Assembly: GCF_035046485.1 (NCBI RefSeq)
Contig: NC_085138.1
Span: forward strand, 368,779,238-368,843,237
DNA from: Aedes albopictus
Taxonomy: Eukaryota; Arthropoda; Insecta; Diptera; Culicidae
DNA: 64,000 bases
Direction of reading: 5' to 3'
Under the pieces are notes generated by a model. It was not told where the DNA came from. It ran no database searches and was given only the letters and a program-made list of their open reading frames with translations. Position 1 is the stretch's first letter, and the number at the start of each line of letters is the position of its first letter. A program made the translations under genes and the position numbers. Below are positions 45,713 through 56,289 of this stretch, in pieces.

Positions 45713-46138
45713 CTCCGGAGCAGTGAATCAAAATTTGACCATCGCGCAACAATGACGACAATGTCGCAAACTGAATTTGTTGCGACATTCTACCCAATGT
45801 GACATAGGTTTGTCCCAACTTGAACAGAATAGGAAAAAGATCGTGCACCACGAGTTTAGGCTTTAAGCCTTGCATTGTGATTTTCGAGCGGTAATTTCTA
45901 TTCAGTAAACACTGCAACGCTGCTGAAGATGTATCATCAAAAAGTTTCGATTTTGGGTTAGTAATAATTGATTATTCACGAGTTGAAAAGTACGCAACAA
46001 ATTCAGCTTCCGTTTTGTCTGCAACAAAAAAATTCGAGATCATATCGTTATCTGTTACCAGTTGGGATAATCGCCGCGTCTTCTTTGTTGCTTGTTTTGT
46101 GCCTCTTTTGTCTGACAATTCTCTTCACTGCTCCGGAG
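45713..46138. mobile_element. 410-bp hAT-like MITE
   Basis: The element 45721-46130 has ends CAGTGAA and TTCACTG. The 8-base duplication CTCCGGAG lies at 45713-45720 and 46131-46138. The interior is unrelated to the satellite and has no transposase. Confidence 0.8.
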
Positions 46139-48260
46139 ATATCGCTGGAAATTTCGTCTGCATTTTTTTACAGGAATTTTGAAAATCCCTCCTGGAGTTC
46201 ATTTTGGTGATTTCCAAAATGTTCTTTCAGTATTCATTAGGAGATTTGTTCGGGGATCCCTTCAGAACTTTCATCTGCATCTGGGATTTTTTCTTTAAGT
46301 AACTTCTGGGAAATAATCCTGGAGTTCCTTCTTGGGATTTCTCCAGAAGTTCCTTTTGAAGATATCTCCAGGAGTTTTATGTGGAGATTGCTTAAAACGC
46401 CGGTCTAGCGAGTCGTAGGTTCGAACTCCACCAGAACGCGATTTTTCACAAATTTCATCTTTCAATTTGTCAAATAGCAACATTTTGTACCTTTTAATTT
46501 AAAGTTTTTTCAGTACATTATTCCAAAGATTCATACATTTTTTTTTCAGGTCGTAAGGGTTTTTCAAGTAAACCTTGCAATGACCTTTTTTAAACAATTC
46601 TTCCAAAGATTTCTCCAGAATTTCTTTCAAGGACTTTTTTTTTAAATTTTTTCCAGGAACTCTAGATTATTCCGGAATTTCTTCCAAAGATTTATCCCGA
46701 AATCATTTCAAGCGAAATTCATATAAGGATACCGCGCAAGGATTCTTTTGCATTTTTTTTCAAATTCTTCTTAGCATTGCTCCGAAAATACTTTCAAGGT
46801 TCTCTTAGAAGTGTCTTTGGGAGACCTTTTAGGAAGGATCTTCAGAAGTATTTCTACAGAGATTCTTGATTAACTTCTGGAAGTTTCCTCGAAGAAAAAC
46901 TTGGAAGAACTCTTGGAGGAAGTATTGAAAGCGGCGATTAGAGCAATTTCTGGAGGAATCCTTGGAAAAATTTGTGGAGTAATTCATGTTACAGTAATTG
47001 GAGAAATTTATAAAGGAATTGTTGGAAGAGTTCTAGAGGAAATACAAGAAGAATGCCCGGTTGAAAAAATCTAGAATCTGAAGTAATCAATTTAAGAATC
47101 TTTGGAATTAAAGAATCTTTGGTATGAATTCTTGTATGAAGTTATGCAGTAAGTTCTAGGAAAAAAATGTGTTGTATTCCGCACGCAAAAGCAATTAATT
47201 TCTGGAGCAATGCATCGTAAAAATACTACAGGGATACTTGAAGAAGTTCCTGGAAAACTCTTGCATGAATTGGAGAAATTTCGAGAGGAAAAACTTGAAA
47301 AAAATATGGAGCAATCATTGGATAAAAATTTAAGAAATATTCAGTGATTTGTAGAATTTCCTGGTAGAATCATTGGAAAGCTTCATTAGAAAGATTAGAA
47401 AGGATTGTTTAAAATCCCAAAGAAACCCATGAAGGAGGCTTTGAAGAAATCCTTAGAGTAACTTCCAAAGAACCTCTTAAAGTAATTGCTCGAGGAGTTA
47501 TGCAAGGAATTGATGGTATTTATCTTGGCGAAATTTCGGAAAACATTTCTGATCAAACAAAACCATTCTAAAGAATTCCAGAAAAAAAATTTCTCAAAAT
47601 CTTTAAAAAATATCCCGAAGGGAGGAATGGTCAATCCTACATGATTGCTTAGAGGAATTAAAAAAAAAAAAACTCCTTACAACTTATCAGAGGAACTAAT
47701 ACAAGAATTTCTAAATGAAGTCTCAGAAAAATAATTCAAAAAATTCTCGCGAAAATTCCAGGAGGAAATCCAGTATAAATTCCTGGTGAAAGCTGGGAAA
47801 ATTTTGTTGAACTTGAAACTCCCAAAAAAAAAATCTGGGAAGTCTTGGAAGATCTTCCATGAAATTATGTACTATTTGAATTGCCGGACGAACATCGATA
47901 AGTGCTTCTGGAGGAACTTTTGGAAACAAATTTGGAAGAACTCCTGATAATATTTCTCAGAAGAACTTCTGGAAAATACTCCACAGTAATTCGTATAAAA
48001 AATCCTCTGGAAAATTACTAGAAGAATTGCTGGAATAATTACAGTCAGGGTTTTTTTACGCGGGAGATACGTACCGTGTAAAAAAAAACTCAGTTCAAAA
48101 TTCAGAAACCGCGTGAAAAAAGAATTTTACGGGTAATTGCTGGACAAAGCCCTAAACACATTTTTGTTGAAATTTCTCGCAGAATTTTCAGAATTTTAGG
48201 AAAAAAATCCTGAAGAATTTCTGGAAGAACTCCTGGAGGATTTTCTACTACTCTTGCTAC
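46139..48260. repeat. 12-bp satellite with a strand switch near 46.88 kb
   Basis: Up to about 46880 the plus strand has the TCCAGGAGTTTC-type strand. Beyond it the complementary GGAAGAACTCTTGG-type strand is on top. A possible tRNA-like B box (GGTTCGAACTCC) sits near 46420. A short inserted palindromic piece is at about 48050-48120. Confidence 0.65.
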
Positions 48261-48479
48261 TCCGTTACTGACTGGATGTAGCTTTCCAACCACAATGTGC
48301 ACTTCCGAGAGTTCAGAACCGCCGGTCACGTCTTTGCAGTCATCGGGAAAGGGAAGGAATGTTAGTATGACACCCCTAGCTACTAAAGACTGTGTATCTC
48401 CACATTTCCACGGTTGTCACAGGAAGGAAGTTTGTTAATGGGAGAGGGTAGATAGTTACATAGTTCTAGAATCACATTG

Positions 48480-48660
48480 GTTTGGTAAGTGATGCGAGCT
48501 AAGTTTTGGGTTGGTAAGTCTTCCGGCAGCCGGCTGCAGAAGGAATACAATAATTTTATTGTATGCAGAAGGTCCTGGGTTCAATCCCTGGCTCGTCCCT
48601 TTCCTCATACTTTGTATCTTTCTATCTACTTTCTCTCTCACTCTCTCTCTCCTACATATA
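48480..48660 (+). mobile_element. Probable SINE fragment
   Basis: A B-box-like GGTTCAATCCC at 48578-48588 is followed by GGCTCGTCCC and a CT-rich tail. An A box is not clear. It is probably the remnant of a tRNA-derived SINE. Confidence 0.35.
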
Positions 48661-49760
48661 CATCTCATGTATATTCGTATGTTCGTAGCGATCCACAGTG
48701 GAGCACCTAGTACATCAAAACTGATCAAAATTATTTTGACGCATTTTCACAACCCAAATGCAACCCAAATTAGTAATGAAACATATTTCATAGTTTTCGT
48801 ATTTTTTTATTTCGTCATTAGGGTGACCAATTTTATGATTGTAAAAGTCAAGATTTTTCGAAACTAAAATTTTTCAAAAAATCACAACTTTTGAACCAGT
48901 TGACCGATTTTAAACTTCTTTATTTTGCTTGAAAGCTGTTGAGATCTAGTTTTCAGCAAAAATACGTTCAGAGGGCAAAATAGTGTTTTAAGGCAAATAA
49001 TATCATATAATAATATAATTATCACGATTTTTTCAAAGTGTTGCAACTTTTGAAATCGGAAACATCCGGAAGGTTTTCTTTCTGCATTTGAAAGAGAAAC
49101 AATAGTTTTATCATACACTAAACGCAGATTTTCCGGAAACAGCCGGAAAATCAACTTATTTCATTTTGAATGTACGGTAAAGGATTCCATCAAATATTTT
49201 TTTCAATATTTTCATATATTGTATGTAAATTCAACGTCAATTTGTTTGGGTTTCAAATTAACAGAATAACAACATTAACCTTATTTAACAAACTACATTG
49301 TTGAATTGATTGACTATCAATTTCATTCACTTTGTACGGTCAAAACTAGCACGCGCTGTGAGTTATATCAAAGAAAACGGCTAAACTTCAGCTTCACTTA
49401 ACCTCTTCTGATAAGCGTAAACAAAACATTTGTACCCTGCTTAGCTGTCAAACGATTACACGATGACTACACTTGGCAAAAACACAACGGAAAACACAAT
49501 TACTTCATTTTGAGTTTTTCCACTTATGATCAGGTTTTGATGTGATTTACTCCAATGTGCGATCGCTAGAACCAGAAGCCGTTTCACTTCCTTCCAACTT
49601 TCATCACAGCACAGTGTCAATCTATCATATAACGCCTACAAGTTATGCAACCAAGCGGACTGTGCCGCTTCACAGTAATCTTCACACAATCTATCGCATT
49701 ACGCCTGGTATCCTTGTACCAATGCATGATCCATGTGCCCAAAAATAAAGAAAAAAACCA
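48661..49760. other. AT-rich spacer, no recognised gene
   Basis: ORFs up to 118 residues overlap the SINE tail and have no domain. Nothing else is supported. Confidence 0.35.
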
Positions 49761-50339
49761 GATTAATCCACCTAGTGGTGATAGTGCCTTTCTCGTCGAA
49801 TATGTACTCATAAACTTTTCTTCGACGTTAGCCAAAATGATCCTGAATCCTGAAAACACTTTACACTAGCAACAATTTTAACAAAGCCATCATCGATTTT
49901 CGAAACTTATTGATGATACATATTCCAATAATATGTTCAACAACAAAACAGAGCAGAAAAAGATCAGACCTCTCAGTTGACTGCTTGACCACCTTAACCC
50001 TAGTCGTGTATTGGGGTCATTGTGACTCCATTCCATCCACTACGGCAGCGGGGTGAGCTAATGCTTGAAGAAGGTTAACTTTATTCACAATCACAGATCA
50101 CTTTGTGATCTTCGCCAATGTTTATTTCAGCACACTTTAGGCTATATTTTATTATCATTGCAATATATATATTCAACATATTCCCGTACAATGTGTTTGG
50201 TTTGACATATATGGATTAGGAAAAAAATAAAACTCACATGGTTTCTAGTAAAAATGTCAAAATAAGCTTAAAAAACAGTTTTTCATTGATTGGTTTTTAT
50301 TTTTTAAATAACTCGTAAACAGTAGGCTGTGGAATTTTG

Positions 50340-50720
50340 ACGTCTGAGGGAGAGTTGTTTATTTTGCCAAAATAAACAACTTTGCCGAAGACGCCAAGTC
50401 TCTAGGACGTAAAACAAAGAAGTTAGATGGTGGCGCCACCTATGCGGACGAGTTGCGAACTACGACGTTCTTAGCAATAGATGCCCCTGCTGATGTCAAA
50501 CAACTTTGTCGAAGACACCATGTGTCGGAAATGCTTCGTTTTGGATTAAATAATTTAGTTCCGCTAGATTGCGATTCTGGCCCTTAGTGCATTGGTAACA
50601 CGATTCATGTAAAATTTGACCTTCCTACGAGGAAAATGCAGAAAACGTAGATTTTCCATTCAAATTTCAATCGCAATGAGAAGAGTGAGGGCTCAACCAG
50701 CCGCACCCAAATTGTGAGCA
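50340..50720 (+). repeat. Diverged third relative of the 6.1/12.0 kb inverted repeats
   Basis: ACTTTGCCGAAGACGCC, GCGCCACCTATGCGG and ATTTCAATCGCRATG occur in the same order and orientation as at 12.1-12.6 kb, but with much divergence. Confidence 0.6.
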
Positions 50721-50999
50721 GTAATTTTAGAAGCATAAGGAGATTGGAGATTGAAAAACTGTATAAGGTTGATGCGATTAAATTATATTTTTATATAAAA
50801 CGTTGATCCATCCTACTATACATTTACACCGCAGGAATCTGAAATGGTGTGATTTGAAGAGATCGCTTTGGTCACGATTTCGTTCTCTCGCATATATGAA
50901 GACTTTGATCATTTCTTCATTTATAATCTTACCCAACGTTTACATGCTATCAAAAAAGCCACAATTTGATTTATCGCTTTGACATTTATTTTGTTAACC

Positions 51000-52990
51000 T
51001 TTATAAATCCGCTATTTGATGTGCAGCTTGCATGGGTTTTGTTAAATTTTACGTTTGACTATTTCCGGCGGGACACCTGGAACTGATTCCTGTTGTCTCA
51101 AATATGGTCTTAGACTATGTTTTTGTCAACTGTTCATCACGTGACCTGAAAAGCCAGAAATTGATGTGATTTGAGGCTATTTTCTTGCTAACCGTTCGGC
51201 AAATTTTTGAAAATGCCGCGATTTTATGTATCGCATGCATGGTTTTGGTTCACTTCTATCAAATCACACCCGCAACCGATTCCGAACTACTGTGGCCTGA
51301 GACTATTTTCTTGTTGACCGTTCATCAGATTATCAAAAACGCCGCTATGGTTTAGTTCCTTTCTATATTTTACCACTTCCGACGCGTTACTGGTCTTGTC
51401 ACCAGTTCTGGAACACTACCGGTTCTTCCAAATACGGCCTGAGATTATTTGTTGGTTAACCGTTTATCTTGTTACTGAATAAGTCATCGATATGTCGCAT
51501 GTATTGGTTCTCTTTTACATTTGATCATTTCTGGCGAGACACCCGTAATCAGTTCCGTAACACACTGATAGGGCTTGCGTCTATTTTCTTGCAACTGTTC
51601 ATTATGTTACCTAAAAAGCCGTGATTTGAGGTATCGCATGCATGGGTTTGGTGTCACTTCCGGCCCGGAGCCGGTTGCGAAACACTACCGATAGTCTCTT
51701 AAATAGTCTGAGCCTATTTGCTTGCTAAAGTTTATTAGGTTATCAAAAAATCCATGGGTTTGGTTCAATTTTATATTTAGCCTCTTTCGGAGGGAACTAG
51801 TTTCGGCACTAGTGACAGTCCATAATGTGGTCTTAGCCTACTTCCTCAACAACCGCTCATCAAGTTGTCGAAAAAGCCGTGATTTGATTTGCCGCATGCA
51901 AGAGTTTTGTCAACTTTTAAATACGGCCACTTCCGGCGGAACACCCGGAACCGGTTCTGAAACACTACCGGTTCATATAAGGTCTGAGACTGTTTTCTTG
52001 CTAACTGCTCATCAGGTTATCGAAAATACCGTAGTTTGATGTGCCGCAGGCATGGGTTTGGATCACTTTTATATATGACCACTTCCAGCGGGACATCCGG
52101 AACCGGTTCCGATACACTGCCGGTTCAGATATGGTCTGAGTCTTTTTTTATGCCAACCTTTCATTAGGTTATCAAAAAAGTCGCGCTTTGATATATCGCA
52201 TGCATGGATTTGGTTCACTTTTATATTTAGCCACTTCCTGCGGGACTCCCGGAACCGGTTCCGGGACACTACCGGTTCATATATGGTCTGAGACTGTTTT
52301 CTTGCTGACTGTTCATCAGGTTATCCAAAATGCCGCAATTTGATGTGTCGCATGCATGGATTTGGTTCACTTCTATATTTGGCCACTTCCGACGGGACTC
52401 CCGGAACCGGTTCCGATACACTGCCGGTTCAGATATGGTCTGAGTCTTTTTTTATGCCAACCTTTCATTAGGTTATCAAAAAAGTCGCGCTTTGATATAT
52501 CGCATGCATGGATTTGGTTCACTTTTATATTTGGCCACTTCCGACGGGACTCCCGGAACCGGTTCCGGAACACTACCGGTTCAGATATGGTCTGAGACTG
52601 TTTTCTTGCTGACTGTTCATCAGGTTATCCAAAATGCCGCAATTTGATGTGTCGCATGCATAGATTTGGTTCACTTCTATATTTGGCCACTTCCGACGGG
52701 ACTCCCGGAACCGGTTCCGATACACTGCCGGTTCAGATATGGTCTGAGTCTTTTTTTATGCCAACCTTTCATTAGGTTATCAAAAAAGTCGCGCTTTGAT
52801 ATATCGCATGCATGGATTTGGTTCACTTTTATATTTGGCCACTTCCGACGGGACTCCCGGAACCGGTTCCGGAACACTACCGGTTCAGATATGGTCTGAG
52901 ACTGTTTTCTTGCTGACTGTTCATCAGGTTATCCAAAATGCCGCAATTTGATGTATCGCATGTATGTGTTTGTTACATTTCTATGTATGG
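51000..52990 (+). repeat. 152-bp tandem array, 304-bp dimer at its right end
   Basis: About 13 units each contain GGGACTCCCGGAACCGGTTC-like text and end near TCGCATGCATGG. From about 52070 to 52950 adjacent dimers are almost identical at 304-bp spacing, while units left of 51900 are highly diverged. The repeated 66-79-residue frames are by-products. Confidence 0.85.
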
Positions 52991-53345
52991 CCCCTTCCAA
53001 GGGTACTAGTCCGGAACACGTAAATGGCCATAACTCCGAAACGGCTGGACCGATCCGAACCATTTTCAATAGGAAACAATGGGACCAGATTCCGCGTCGA
53101 ATGAACCGTCGGTCATTAAAATCGGTTGAGGTTTACTGCCAAAAAGTGATGTGAGTTTATTTGTACACACACATACACACACACACACATACACACACAC
53201 ATACACACACACAGACATCACCTCAATTCGTCGAGCTGGGTTGATTGGTATATGTGACTTGACCCTCCGAGCCTTCTATCAAAAAGTCGTTTTTGGAGTG
53301 AACATATAGCCTTTCCAGTACACTTAGTGTACGAGAAAGGCAAAA

Positions 53346-53586
53346 CATTTCCCACCAACATCCGCATGACCTTGTGCAGGCGCAGAGGATTCAACGGCCT
53401 GCTGTGGGCAAGCGTCGCCTAAAATTACAAGACCACCAACGCTCACTCACTGAAGATGCCAGTTAGTCCCAAGCAGCTATCACATTGGTTCCTTGTGTGA
53501 GTGTAGCTGATCTGGCGATACTGGAATAGCAACTGCGGGCGGTCAATCAAGCTCAAGCTCAAGTTATTAAGTATATGTATTTGGAA
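53346..53586. other. Unique spacer
   Basis: No gene or repeat recognised. Confidence 0.35.
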
Positions 53587-53802
53587 TAGGGTATTGTACC
53601 ATTTGGGCAGGTGTACCTATTTTGGACACTTGCCGATATAACTAAGTCAATTTCAAATCGATTGATTTGATTTTTTGTATAGATTTAGGTACGTAAAGTA
53701 TCTAAATCTATAAAAAATTCAAATCAATCGGTTTGAAATTGACTTAGTTATAGCGGCAAGTGCCCAAAATAGGTACACCTGCCCAAATGGTACAAGACCC
53801 TA
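53587..53802. mobile_element. TA-flanked MITE, family copy 2
   Basis: The element 53589-53800 is one long hairpin with ~100-base arms starting GGGTATTGTACCATTTGGGC, flanked by TA. It shares GTGCCCAAAATAG wording with the copy at 27738-27905 but its arms are better preserved, so it is probably younger. Confidence 0.8.
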
Positions 53803-54189
53803 TGTGATATAATTTTCCCCAATGACGAAGTTTCAGCTCAATCGGTTACGTCATGACATGAAAATTTTGTATGTTAACACTCCCACTGCCATGCCTCCCA
53901 AACAGTGGGAACGGTAATTTCAACTTGATATAACTCAGCCGTTTTTCATCCGATTTGCAAAATTTTTGAAGCTATGAATTTTCCCAGCCTTCTAGATGAA
54001 TATAAAATTTTCAAACTATGGATTTGACCAAAGTTCTATTTTTGAGTACTCAAAAACTCGGAGCAAGTACCTTAAAAATGCTGTTTTTCTGGAGCCATTC
54101 CGAATATAAATTAGTTTCCACGCATATTTTAATGTTGAATTGCCCATATTAATAAAGCAAAATTATTGCAAAGAAATATATGGAGATAC

Positions 54190-56240
54190 TCATTATTTAA
54201 GACTATAAAATCTTCACAAAATTACGTATAATACAGAAAATTTGTATATTCGATTTGAACTTTGTATTCATCGCGACAACCCCTGTGTTTTATTGCTTGA
54301 AACCAATCACGTGCACATGAGAAATCTTTTTCCAAACGATTGTGAAAAGTATGAATCTCAGAAACTACAAAATTTTCATAAAATTACGTATAATACAGGG
54401 AATTTTTATTTTCAGTTTGAATTTTACGTTCATCGCGACAATCCCCATGTTATATTGCTTGAAAATAATCGCGTGTACATAAGAATACATCTACAGATAA
54501 ATGGGGACAAGTGTGAATCATAAAAACTACAAAATCTTCACAAAATTACGTACAATACAGAAAATTTGTATATTCGATTTGAACTTTGTATTCATCGCGA
54601 CAACTCCTGTGTTTTATTGCTTGAAACCAATCACGTGCACACGAGAAATCTTTTTTCAAATGATTGTGAAAAGTGTAAATCTTAGAAGCTACAAAATTTT
54701 CATAAAATCACGTATAATACAGAAAATTCGTGTTTTTAGTTTGAACTTTACGTCCATTGCGACAATCTTCATGTTATATTGCTTGAAAATAATCACGTGT
54801 ACATAAGAATACATTTACAGATAAATGGGGACAAGTGTGAATCATAAAAACTACAAAATCTTCACAAAACTACGTACAATACAGAAAATTTGTATATTCG
54901 GTTTGAACTTTCTATTCATCGCGACAACCCCTGTGTTTTATTGCTTGAAAACAATCACGTGTTCATGAGAAAACTTTTTCCGAACGATTGTGAATAGTGT
55001 GTATCTTAGGAACTACAACATTTTCACAAAATCACGTATAATACAGGAAATTTGTATATTCGATTTGAACTTTGTATTCATCGCGACAACCCTAGTGTTT
55101 TATTGCTTGAAAATAATCACGTGTACATAGGAATATTTTTCAATGCGAAAGTGAGAAGTGTGAATCGTAAAAAAAATACAAAATCCTCACAAAATTACGT
55201 ATAATACAGAAAATAAGTATATTCGGTTCGAATTTCACATTTGCCGTAACAACCCCTGTGTTTTATTGCTTGAGAATAATCATATGTGCATAAGAATACT
55301 TTTTCAAATTCGAATGTGAAATGTGTAAATCTTAGGAACTAAAAAAAAAACACAAAATTACGTGAAATACTGGAAATTTGTATTTTTAGTTTTACACTTC
55401 ACGTCCGTCGCAACAATCCATGTCTCTCATTGCTTCAAAACAATCACATACATACATAAGAATATATTTCCATAGAGATAGGGAGAAGTATGAATCATAA
55501 AAACTGCACAGTTTTCACAATTTTACGTATAATACAGGAAGTTTGTATTTGTGGTTGGAACTCAACATTCATCGCGACAACCCCTGTGTATTTTTTTTTA
55601 AACAATCACATGCGCATGATAAGTATGATTCTTGAAAACTACAAAATCTTCAAAAAATTACGTGAAGTACAGGGTTTTACTTCCACATGTTTTATCTCTC
55701 GCTTCAGCTCTAGCGGTTGCTAGCTCGACTTCATTTGTGATAGAAGACGTAAATTAGTGTCAAACGGGCCGCTCCTTTTATGTGCATTCAAGTGAACTTA
55801 AATTTACATGATTTTTTCTGAGAGTATACACTTACATTTTGACGACGATGATTCACGATACACTGAAAATTTTCAATGTTGAAAATTTTTTTTTGTTCTT
55901 TAGATAAATTCATAAGATAATATTCTTGAATTGGCAATTCCCCGCATGAAAGAACGAAATTCCCCCCTATGGGGGAATTCCCCCCTGGTTGAAAACCACT
56001 GGTATAATGCAAGATAAATGTATTTTAAGGTCGAGCTCAGCATTGATCGTGACAACCTTATTGCTTTTTTGCATGAAAATAATCAAGTACATAAGAATAC
56101 AATCTCAGAATGATTGTGAGAATGAGGAACTGTTAGAACTACAATATCTTCACAAAATTACGTAAAATACAGATTTTGTTTTATTTTTGGTGAAAACACA
56201 ACGTTCGTAGCAGCATCCTCTTTGTATAATTATTTTGAAA
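54190..56240 (+). repeat. ~162-bp tandem array in the left arm
   Basis: About eleven units contain variants of CATCGCGACAACCCCTGTGT, TTATTGCTTGAAA, AATCACGTG and AAAATTACGTATAATACAG. An unrelated ~320-base stretch at about 55680-56010 interrupts the array before the last two units. Confidence 0.88.
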
Positions 56241-56289
56241 TAACCTTCAGTCTAATTGTTCCGAGTACATCCTTGCTGGAATCTCTCTA

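Larger units (their letters stand above)
49761..53345. mobile_element. Element bounded by GCCTTTCTCG ends, carrying a 152-bp array
   Basis: The left end contains GTGCCTTTCTCGTCG at 49784 and the right end GTACGAGAAAGGC to 53341. The right terminus is itself a hairpin (GCCTTTC ... GTACAC TTA GTGTAC ... GAAAGGC). Inside are a diverged relative of the 6.1/12.0 kb repeat, the 152-bp tandem array, and a CA microsatellite at about 53165-53212. I recall these termini as common in mosquito genomes but cannot name the family. Confidence 0.5.

Noticed and set aside
52356..52899. Pairs of identical 66-79-residue ORFs suggesting a duplicated gene
   Set aside because: They are the two strands of the 304-bp dimer of a tandem array, spaced exactly one dimer apart.
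54190..56240. CRISPR-like array
   Set aside because: Whole units of ~162 bp are repeated with gradual divergence; there are no short identical repeats with unique spacers, and the DNA is eukaryotic.
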